Shown piece by piece: positions 57,459-64,000 of a DNA stretch of 64,000 nt; position 1 is the stretch's first letter, and each line of letters opens with the position of its first letter. The position numbers and the translations under genes were made by a program. Source of the DNA: Pectobacterium carotovorum (GTDB lineage Bacteria; Pseudomonadota; Gammaproteobacteria; Enterobacterales; Enterobacteriaceae). The notes beneath the pieces were generated by a model. The model was not told where the DNA came from and made no database searches. It saw only the letters and a list, made by a program, of their open reading frames with translations. The stretch lies in NCBI GenBank assembly GCA_016415585.1, contig CP066552.1:620001-684000 (forward strand), read 5' to 3'.

Positions 57459-58259
57459 TTACGGATGCTGTGGGTAGATACCTTGCGTTGCGATGCAGGC
57501 TGTCAGCCCTAACGCGGGGTCGCGTACCGCGACAGGGGTGCTTGAGCCAGTAGTCCCGACCGTGACAGTCGGCACCTTAAACGAGAACGCCGGAATGGTG
57601 GAGTTTCCTGTCGTCACCACGTCAGCGGGCAGGGTGGCACCGGCGCCAGGTTTGGTTTGTGTATAGGGACCTTTGAAGGTCACATTCGATGTGCCAGCGC
57701 CAGCGGGCACTGTACCGGCAATGGCTGTGAGGTAGTTCAGTCCGCTAACAGGCGCGGCACCGCCGCTGGCGGGCGCGGTGGTGGCAAGTGGCAGGCTGGC
57801 TGTTACGTTCAAAGTGCCCGGCACGGCAGGGATGAATACGTTATCTGCTGGGGGTTGAGTCTGGGTAACAGTGTGACTGTGTACGGCCAGATTCGCGATG
57901 CTGAGGGTAGCCGTTTCCGCCCCCAACGTCTGACCGAGGACAACATTGCTCAGACCAGTCCCTTGGTCGGTGCCGATGGCGCCTCTGCCACGCAAATCGG
58001 GAAGACCAAAGGTGCCTGATGCCGCTGAACCCCCATAGGTGTTACTGACGAGCGCATAGAGAGCCTGGTAAGCATTGATCTGTACGACTTGTCCTTTCGC
58101 GGGCAGAAACCCCTGCGGACAATAATTGGTGGCCATAAAACAGACCGAGCCGATTAAAGGTTCGGCGGCGCAAGCTGAAGCATTTTCTGTGTGCAGTAAG
58201 ACAACCGCCAACGTCGACGCTAGGGCGGTTTTGGCAAATAACACCTTGCTAAGTTTCAT
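57459..58259 (-). CDS. Secreted phage tail-collar (microcystin-dependent-like) domain protein
   Basis: 266 residues from the ATG at 58259, preceded by AAGGAGAG. Signal peptide VLFAKTALASTLAVVLLHTE with cut near SACA. Residues ~35-90 hold the collar domain (IGSVCFMATNYCPQGFLPAKGQ ... LYALVSNTYGGSAASGTFGLPDLRGRGAIG). Then a Thr/Ala/Pro/Gly-rich low-complexity region and a cysteine near the end (GLTACIATQGIYP). Such collar proteins occur in phage tails but also as free bacterial secreted proteins of unknown role. Here it lies between the adaptor operon and the giant adhesin gene, suggesting a surface partner or co-secreted protein; that is inference. Confidence 0.85.
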   Translation of the reverse strand: MKLSKVLFAKTALASTLAVVLLHTENASACAAEPLIGSVCFMATNYCPQGFLPAKGQVVQINAYQALYALVSNTYGGSAASGTFGLPDLRGRGAIGTDQGTGLSNVVLGQTLGAETATLSIANLAVHSHTVTQTQPPADNVFIPAVPGTLNVTASLPLATTAPASGGAAPVSGLNYLTAIAGTVPAGAGTSNVTFKGPYTQTKPGAGATLPADVVTTGNSTIPAFSFKVPTVTVGTTGSSTPVAVRDPALGLTACIATQGIYPQHP

Positions 58260-58633
58260 AACGACTCTCCTTGATAGATTTACTGTCTTTTGTGGGAATA
58301 CCATCGCAGTCAATTAATTAGCTGACTTATCATTTAAAATGATCATATTTGTGTCAATTTTAGTTATTTATGAAACATAGCTAAGGCCACCAATTTTGTT
58401 AGCTGTGGAGGATAATTAATTTCAATATTCTGAAAAAAGATGATGCAAAGCAACTTATCTTGCCAACTCACAATGATGGCCTGTATGGCACTGGTTATCT
58501 TCCAACATGACTCTGTCATCTTCCGCGGCGGTGGAGGATCTCTCATAGGCGGGATGCGTTAATGCTGAAGACGATTCCCGCTTGTGCAGGAATAGCAGGA
58601 TATGGTCTGCCTGTTAGCAAGTGTTACCAGTAG
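58260..58633. other. 374-base gap between collar gene and M50/HlyD operon
   Basis: No gene seen. AT-rich near the collar gene, with ATCATTTAAAATGAT (58329-58343), a near-palindrome that could be a regulator site, and a GC-richer stretch near 58510-58610. Probably the collar gene's own promoter region. Confidence 0.4.
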
Positions 58634-60739
58634 CTAGAAACCGCTCTCTCTGATGCCTAATGCTGCGATACGACGCCACACTGTACCTAACAACGATTCT
58701 TTCTCACCTTGTAAAATTACGCTGCCGCGCAGTGGCTGAGGTGGCAAGGTAATATCGTGTTCTAGGGTAAAGCGCACGCTGTAGTGCGCTTGCACTGGCT
58801 GAGGGTTGCGATCGTTATCGCGGCGCACGGCGATGGGCCCGTGGCGATCGGACGCCAGCATCTCTTGTTGCAAATAGGCGCTGCCAGTGGGAGCGATGGC
58901 ATGCAGTTGCACCGCTAAACGCGGATAGGCGGGATCATCGGCGATAAACACGCCATGCATACCCTCTTTGACGCGTGCTAGATTATCTTCGGGCAGATAG
59001 CCCAGTACCTTGCCGCGTGTGGGTTCTACGACGCGTAGCAGTGGCATATCGGCGGTGAGCCAGCGTCCTGCAGTCATGTCGCGCGCGATATCGCGTACCG
59101 TACCGTCCTGCGGTGCCACAATCGACAAGCGCTGGCGCTGGGCTGCCAATCCCCGGTAACGTGCCAGCGATTCTGCCAGTTGACGGTCGAGCACCTGAGT
59201 TTCACCTGCTGTTTCCTGACGCGCTGCGCCGCGCTGGCGCTGCTGTTGCAGCAGGGTAATACGCTGACGCTCAATGTCTAGCCGGTAATCGAGATCGCTT
59301 GAGGTCAATTCCAACAAGGTCTCACCCGCTTTTACCAACTGACCGTCGCTGACATGCAACATTTTCACCTGAGCGGGAATCGCTGCATAGAGCGTGCTCA
59401 CGTTTTCGGCTTCCAGCACGGCGGGCACCTGCACGCTGCCTCGCCAAGGGAAAAACAGTACCAGTAACACGATCAGGCACAGCAGGGCGGATCGCAGTAA
59501 GGTTGAAGGACGGATGGCATTGCGCATAGACCACCAAATGTAAATTTCTTTCACGATAGGAAGAGCAATAAACCAGGCGATCTCAATGAGCATTAAGCCA
59601 ATGCCGATCACCTTGATAAAAAAATGATACACAACCAAGGCAATACCGAAGAACAGGAAAAAACGCCATATCCAGGAGGCGTATCCCCAGAAAAGTAGCT
59701 TACGTTGCATTGCTGGTGACCAGGTTTCTGGCGGCGGGTGGCCGTAGCCAAACAGACTTTCGCGTAGGTGCCAGCGGCATAGTGCATACGCCCGCTCCTG
59801 CAAGTTCTCGACGCGCCAGTAGTCGCTCAGCAAAAAATAGCCATCGAAACGCATCAGCGGATTCAGGTTTACTGCCAGCGTGGTGAGCCAGGTTGCGCTA
59901 GAGAGCATAAAGGCCGCGGTGCGCGCCGGACCATCAGGCAGCAGCGCCCACACTAGTAGCGCAATCCCAGCCAGAACCAGCTCGGCCAGGATACCTCCTG
60001 CCCCGATCAGCAGCCGTGCTTTGTGATCCTTGAGCCTCCAGGCATCGGTCACGTCGGTGTAAAACAGCGGAAACAGCACGATGAAGGCTACCCCCATGCT
60101 CTGCACGCGACAGCCCGCACGCTTAGCCATAAAAGCATGCCCCAGTTCATGGAAAAACTTGGCGAAAATCAGCGTCAGGCCAAACAGCGCCATGCCGGTC
60201 AGACTGAACAGGTGTGGAAACGAATGGGAATAACGTACCCAGTCGCGGCTGACCAGAAACGCACCCAGCAGCAGGATCAGAGGAAACAGGTAGCGAAGAA
60301 ACGGCCCGCCGTAGCGCTGTAGCCAGGGCCAACAGAGGTTGAGAAGGGGATCGGGTCGAAACAGCGGAATGCGAAAAAACAGATACTGGTGCAGCACGGT
60401 TTTCCACAGGCTGGTGCGCATGGCGTTGGCTTTGCCTATATAGCGCAGGCGCTGATCGGGATCGCTCGCAGCGACCAGATCGTGCTGACGTAAAAATTGC
60501 ACCAGTTGTTCCAGATCCTTCGGCCGTAGCGGTAATCCGGGTTCGCTATTCGCCGCTGCCAGTACCTGCTGCGGATGGCATAGCGCCCAGTGGCGCAACA
60601 TTCGGATGGCGGCGGGCGTCAGGTTGAAATAGCGTCCAGTCACGGGATCGGACAGTATCCACTGTGGCGCGCCGTTTAGCCCAGTGGCAGATTCCGCCAA
60701 CTGAATGTCGGCGCGCAGGGTGGGCAGCAGTGAACTCAT
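58634..60739 (-). CDS. Fusion of M50 (site-2-protease-like) membrane metallopeptidase and HlyD-type adaptor
   Basis: 701 residues. The N-terminal ~130 residues are soluble (PVTGRYFNLTPAAIRMLRHW, a PqqD-like pattern). About six spans follow, with the zinc motif HELGH at 197-201 and the third-ligand motif NPLMRFDGYF at ~293. After the last span (LLCLIVLLVLFFPW, ~420) comes an adaptor part: VKMLHVSDGQLVKAGETLLEL (biotinyl/lipoyl-like), a helical hairpin (DIERQRITLLQQQRQRG) and a barrel (APQDGTVRDIARDM). Such proteins resemble YydH/M50 members in peptide export loci. Its start overlaps the preceding stop (ATGA). It may cleave or thread the exported protein; function inferred. Confidence 0.9.
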   Translation of the reverse strand: MSSLLPTLRADIQLAESATGLNGAPQWILSDPVTGRYFNLTPAAIRMLRHWALCHPQQVLAAANSEPGLPLRPKDLEQLVQFLRQHDLVAASDPDQRLRYIGKANAMRTSLWKTVLHQYLFFRIPLFRPDPLLNLCWPWLQRYGGPFLRYLFPLILLLGAFLVSRDWVRYSHSFPHLFSLTGMALFGLTLIFAKFFHELGHAFMAKRAGCRVQSMGVAFIVLFPLFYTDVTDAWRLKDHKARLLIGAGGILAELVLAGIALLVWALLPDGPARTAAFMLSSATWLTTLAVNLNPLMRFDGYFLLSDYWRVENLQERAYALCRWHLRESLFGYGHPPPETWSPAMQRKLLFWGYASWIWRFFLFFGIALVVYHFFIKVIGIGLMLIEIAWFIALPIVKEIYIWWSMRNAIRPSTLLRSALLCLIVLLVLFFPWRGSVQVPAVLEAENVSTLYAAIPAQVKMLHVSDGQLVKAGETLLELTSSDLDYRLDIERQRITLLQQQRQRGAARQETAGETQVLDRQLAESLARYRGLAAQRQRLSIVAPQDGTVRDIARDMTAGRWLTADMPLLRVVEPTRGKVLGYLPEDNLARVKEGMHGVFIADDPAYPRLAVQLHAIAPTGSAYLQQEMLASDRHGPIAVRRDNDRNPQPVQAHYSVRFTLEHDITLPPQPLRGSVILQGEKESLLGTVWRRIAALGIRESGF

Positions 60740-62061
60740 ATCCCGATCGTCTGACGGATTACCGCCAAGGGGCGGCGGAACAGATAGACAGCCAGCGGCA
60801 CGTAGTCACCGGAGATTTTTGCTGTGCCGCGCAGACCGATGCGAGGAGGGGCGTCGCTGAAGCGCCCGTCCAATCGGTAGGCCAGATTACCCGCAGGCGT
60901 CAGTTCAGATTCATAAGCTATACGTTCCAGCAGTGCGGCGTGTGGGGTGAGCGGGTCGCTATCGAGAAAGAGGGTGATCGGTGCTTTAGCACCAAGCTGG
61001 ATAGCGTCACCCACGTCTAACTCGATGCGTAACGCGGTGAGAGCGGGGTCTGCCAGCTCCATCAAACGTTCGCCGGTGCGTACCGGTTTCCCCATCCAGC
61101 GCGTTGCGTCGGCAAATACCGCAATGCCATCCCGTTCGGCGCGGATTTCTGCGCGACTCAGCAAGGCATTGGCGTAATCGCGTTCCGCTCGTTTTTGTGC
61201 CACCTGAGCGGCGAGAAAGTCGAGCCTGGCTTTGGAGTCCGCATCCTGAAATGCACGTTGAGAACTCGCACGATGCTCCGCTTCGGCGACATTCAATGCA
61301 CGTTCGGCCACATCTGCCTGGGCTTTCAAGGTTGTACTGTCAAAGCGAACTAACACTTCCCCTTGGCGTACACTCTGGTTCGGTAACACGGTAAAGGATT
61401 GGATCACGCCGTCCAGTGGTGCGGCGACGACACGGCCTTGATGAGGAATAACCTCGGCGGGTGCCAACACGGATTGGCGCACCGGAATGAACAGGCAAGC
61501 GAGCAGTAGCAGCGCAGGTACGATGATTTTCCACCGAGCCCGACGACGCCAACGGGTCGTTTGCGGTTCTAGAGCCAGCCAGGCGTGGCTAAAAGCCCCG
61601 CTGAGTTGCTCCGCCAATACCTGATCGGTACTCTGCCATGGTTGCTCTCTTGCATACCAAATAGCACCGAAGGGGTTCCCCTGACGATCGTTGAGGGGAG
61701 ACCACAGTGCCTCGGGGGCAGACAGCGCCAGCCAATCTTTACGGCTTTGTTCATCAAGCTGTGAGGCTTGAATCACTCTGCATTGAGCCAGTGCTTTCTC
61801 ATCGACGGATGATAACTGCGTACAGGCACGTTCAACAAAGGCGACAAAGGGGGCATGGGGGGCAGGTTGAGTGACGCCGGTTACGGCGCGCACCTTACCG
61901 TTAATCAGAAGGGCGGCATGGCGAAAACTGAATAGCGGCTGGCTGTCGTTGACGATGCAGTAAGCTAGCTCTTCTATGCTGTTGGCTGCCCGTGCTTGCT
62001 GCTCGAGGTCAAGGAAGCGGGCAAACGTAGCGGTGCTGACAGACGTTGGCGTAGTATTCAC
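60736..62061 (-). CDS. HlyD-family adaptor with N-terminal cytoplasmic GAF-like domain
   Basis: 441 residues from a GTG at 62061 overlapping the previous stop. Residues ~10-165 look like a GAF sensor domain (AANSIEELAYCIVNDSQPLF, RHAALLINGKVRAVTGV, PLNDRQGNPFGAIWYA). A single span lies at 178-194, then a periplasmic HlyD part: VVAAPLDGVIQSFTVLPNQSVRQGEVLVRFD, a long helical hairpin rich in Ala/Glu/Lys (~255-315), and a barrel. The membrane-fusion role between the inner membrane and the OMF is family knowledge; a cytoplasmic GAF part on an adaptor is unusual and suggests signal-controlled export. Confidence 0.88.
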   Translation of the reverse strand: MNTTPTSVSTATFARFLDLEQQARAANSIEELAYCIVNDSQPLFSFRHAALLINGKVRAVTGVTQPAPHAPFVAFVERACTQLSSVDEKALAQCRVIQASQLDEQSRKDWLALSAPEALWSPLNDRQGNPFGAIWYAREQPWQSTDQVLAEQLSGAFSHAWLALEPQTTRWRRRARWKIIVPALLLLACLFIPVRQSVLAPAEVIPHQGRVVAAPLDGVIQSFTVLPNQSVRQGEVLVRFDSTTLKAQADVAERALNVAEAEHRASSQRAFQDADSKARLDFLAAQVAQKRAERDYANALLSRAEIRAERDGIAVFADATRWMGKPVRTGERLMELADPALTALRIELDVGDAIQLGAKAPITLFLDSDPLTPHAALLERIAYESELTPAGNLAYRLDGRFSDAPPRIGLRGTAKISGDYVPLAVYLFRRPLAVIRQTIGI

Positions 62062-62861
62062 CTCGCCTCCGAAAACTGTGCCGTTCCGCTCATACCGGCC
62101 ATCAAGGTATTGTCCGCGTGGGCCAGCGTACCAATCAGGCCTAGGGTTTGACTACTCTCATCAATACGTGCGCCAAGCCGTGTGACCTTGGCTTGTAACG
62201 GTTTTCCGGTTTCATCCGGCGTGAAGGTAAAGACTAATCCGGGTTTGAGCACCGACAGAAGTCGTGATGGTACTAGCAAGTTGATCTCTAGGTGGCGGTT
62301 ATTCACCACGTCCAGCAGTGGGGCACCTTGCGCCACACTCTCAAAGGCTTGCACACGGCGTTTTACCACCTGACCGTCGAAGGGGGCGGTGATGCGACAA
62401 CGATTGACCTGAATTTGGTAAACCTGGCTTTCTGCCTGAGCTTGTGCAAAGTGCGCGGCTGATAACGATACCGCGTGTCTCCCCACTGATTTCATCTGTG
62501 CCAACTGCTGATTTTGGCTCAGCTCCGCTTCTGCGGCTCGTGTGGCAGCAGAAGCCGCAGCCAATTGAGCTTGGTAAATGGAACAGTCAAACCGCACCAA
62601 CAGATCGCCTTTCTTGAAGGATTCCCCTTCTCTAAACGGTATTTCCACAATACGTCCGGCCAATTCGCTGGACAGTGTGGCTTGTTCCACCGCTATCAGA
62701 ATGCCGCGAGCCTGATTGTCCGTAGACGTGAGAGAGGGTGTGTCATGAGAGGGCATTGCCAAGAGTGGGTCGCTCGTTTGCGCATGGGCCGCAAACGTGA
62801 ATAAGGAAAATGCCAGCAATTGAAAAGCGTGGCGAAATATTACGTTACTGAAACCATCCAC
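62058..62861 (-). CDS. Periplasmic HlyD-type adaptor subunit
   Basis: About 267 residues from GTG 62861, chosen because AAGGCAGG precedes it and the product then starts just before a signal peptide (FRHAFQLLAFSLFTFAAHAQ). A GTG at 62930 gives a longer form of 290 residues without a ribosome site. The mature part has a lipoyl-like half (GRIVEIPFREGESFKKGDLLVRFD), a helical hairpin (AAASAATRAAEAELSQNQQLAQ), the second lipoyl half (CRITAPFDGQVVKRRVQAFESVAQGAPLLDV) and a barrel. First gene of the three-adaptor operon. Confidence 0.88.
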   Translation of the reverse strand: MDGFSNVIFRHAFQLLAFSLFTFAAHAQTSDPLLAMPSHDTPSLTSTDNQARGILIAVEQATLSSELAGRIVEIPFREGESFKKGDLLVRFDCSIYQAQLAAASAATRAAEAELSQNQQLAQMKSVGRHAVSLSAAHFAQAQAESQVYQIQVNRCRITAPFDGQVVKRRVQAFESVAQGAPLLDVVNNRHLEINLLVPSRLLSVLKPGLVFTFTPDETGKPLQAKVTRLGARIDESSQTLGLIGTLAHADNTLMAGMSGTAQFSEAR

Positions 62862-63079
62862 ACTGGCCTGCCTTATTTGTTGAGGTGTGTGCCACGTCAG
62901 AAAAGATAAAGGGATTTTCTGAATTTTCACTTATTAGCGGTGCTTATTTTGGGGAATATAATGGTACAAAATACGCTGAATTGACAACTGCAATAGAGGG
63001 CTGTTCTGGTCTCAATTTGTCGTTTTAGCCCATGCCTGTGCGATTTGAAGCTCGATAGATATTAACACCTGAAATAACA

Positions 63080-63098
63080 GGGGCAGCGGTGCTGCCCC
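63080..63098. terminator. Hairpin after the Sel1-repeat gene
   Basis: GGGGCAGC and GCTGCCCC form an 8-bp stem around GGT, 53 bases beyond the stop of the minus-strand gene that enters from the right. Same stem as at 47584-47606. Confidence 0.6.
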
Positions 63099-63151
63099 AA
63101 TAATACTATGCCGCGATTTCCCCATGATGAAACGGGAAAACCGGTCGTGGC

Positions 63152-64000
63152 TTACTGGTGCTCCTGACGGGCGTCATCGCCAAACGTGATCGCTCGTCCA
63201 CGCGCATCCATTTGCGCTTTATCGCGGCTGAAGCCCATTTTGGCGCGAACGCCGCCCAGCATACCGCTCCGTTGATAGATTTCGTTTGCCCGATCGCGGT
63301 TGTACTGGCTATCGGGGCTGATTTCCAGCGCGCGGTCGATCCACACTTTGGCCAGATAGCTATTCTGAGCGACGCCCGCCCCGTTACGGAAAGCATACGC
63401 GTAATAACCTGCCGCATAGTCGCAGTTGGCATCATCTTCATCGTTCCATAATTCAGGCAGGACGACATCCACACAGATCGCCTGATCTTCCGCAATGTTG
63501 CTAAACAGCAGCAGCGTGCTTAGTTCCCTTGCTGCTCGTGTCCATACCGTTCTCCCCACGTTGGGGCGATGCAGGACGCCGAACATCAGTTCGCGTGCGC
63601 GCTGGTACTGCTCTGGCGACAGCGTTTCATTATCTCTGATCAGGCAATAGGCAATGTTGTACTGGCAAATCTCGCTGCCTGCATCTGCTGCGCGTTCCTG
63701 CCAGTAGTCTGATTTTTCCTGATCTTCGTAAGGCGAAGGATCGCGGCCGTTACGGCGGGAAAGATGGCCGGAGTATAAATCCGACAGCGCAGCCATTGAG
63801 GAGGCTTCCCCCCAGTCAGCGGCTTCGTGCAGCAGGAATACGCCCGCTTCTTCAGAAACATACTCGAACAGGTTTGTGGCTGCTTGACCAAAATTTGTAT
63901 CTGATTTCATTACACGGCAACGGGCAAGCAACGCATCGCTATCAAATTGGCCTTTTGAGATACCGTAGAAGCCAAATTTACTGGCGAGCGCCGCGATGGT
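63152..64000 (-). CDS. Sel1-like/TPR repeat protein, 5' end outside window
   Basis: The frame is open to the window edge (TIAALASKFGFYGISKGQFD is read at its start), so this is the C-terminal ~282 residues. Helical repeats with Sel1 pattern are visible: LHEAADWGEASSMAALSDLYSG, SDYWQERAADAGSEICQYNIAYCL and CDYAAGYYAYAFRNGAGVAQN. No signal or membrane segment is seen in this part. Repeats of this kind mediate protein contacts. It is unlikely to belong to the adaptor operon, since a hairpin and ~290 bases separate them. Confidence 0.82.
   Translation of the reverse strand, partial: TIAALASKFGFYGISKGQFDSDALLARCRVMKSDTNFGQAATNLFEYVSEEAGVFLLHEAADWGEASSMAALSDLYSGHLSRRNGRDPSPYEDQEKSDYWQERAADAGSEICQYNIAYCLIRDNETLSPEQYQRARELMFGVLHRPNVGRTVWTRAARELSTLLLFSNIAEDQAICVDVVLPELWNDEDDANCDYAAGYYAYAFRNGAGVAQNSYLAKVWIDRALEISPDSQYNRDRANEIYQRSGMLGGVRAKMGFSRDKAQMDARGRAITFGDDARQEHQ

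Overview
The window looks like chromosome of a soft-rot enterobacterium, most likely Pectobacterium or a close relative. The housekeeping genes (yagU, yqhA, ubiI-ubiH-pepP-ygfB, zapA-ssrS-fau, serB-radA-nadR, smp, prfC, osmY-ytjA, yjjV) are very close to their Escherichia coli counterparts, but the order joins two E. coli neighbourhoods (zapA/ubiH and serB/nadR) and they are interrupted by large accessory blocks. The genus is an inference from gene content and style; no database search was possible.

Layout. 1-536: 3' part of yagU. 745-1767: scar of a mobile element, with a decayed tyrosine recombinase abutting a DUF4265 gene that seems to have lost its 5' end. 1870-6886: a TetR regulator divergent from an Old Yellow Enzyme reductase, then two short-chain dehydrogenases, a small membrane protein and a quinone-oxidoreductase-like enzyme. 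7316-8954: yqhA and a CurA-like reductase. 9007-25031: core genes for ubiquinone hydroxylation, aminopeptidase P, ZapA, 6S RNA, folate salvage, NAD regulation, RadA, SerB, release factor 3 and OsmY, plus an unrecognised 302-residue protein (19581-20489). 25346-26623: a NupC-family nucleoside transporter behind a promoter that looks CRP/CytR controlled.

26773-47577 is a catecholate siderophore locus. It holds an EntD-like phosphopantetheinyl transferase, a TonB-dependent receptor and an MFS transporter on the minus strand. Divergent from these lies entC-entE-entB-NRPS1-entA-NRPS2-NRPS3, with a Fur-like box before each arm. 2,3-dihydroxybenzoate is made by EntC/B/A, activated by EntE and carried on EntB. 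NRPS1 is C-A-T; NRPS2 is docking-C-A-T-E-C-T; NRPS3 is a free-standing adenylation protein. There is no thioesterase or reductase domain. By-eye specificity codes suggest a basic residue (perhaps Lys) for NRPS1 and Gly for NRPS3. This does not match enterobactin, and the product cannot be named from the sequence.

47652-62861 is a minus-strand locus for a cell-surface or secreted giant protein: three HlyD-type adaptors (one periplasmic, one with a cytoplasmic GAF-like part, one fused to an M50 membrane metallopeptidase), a secreted tail-collar-domain protein, a 2624-residue DUF4347 protein with ten ~100-residue Ig/cadherin-like repeats, and a TolC-type outer-membrane lipoprotein. No ABC ATPase is encoded in the window. 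This is my first candidate for a poorly described system; the TE-less siderophore synthetase is the second. The window closes with a partial Sel1/TPR-repeat gene.
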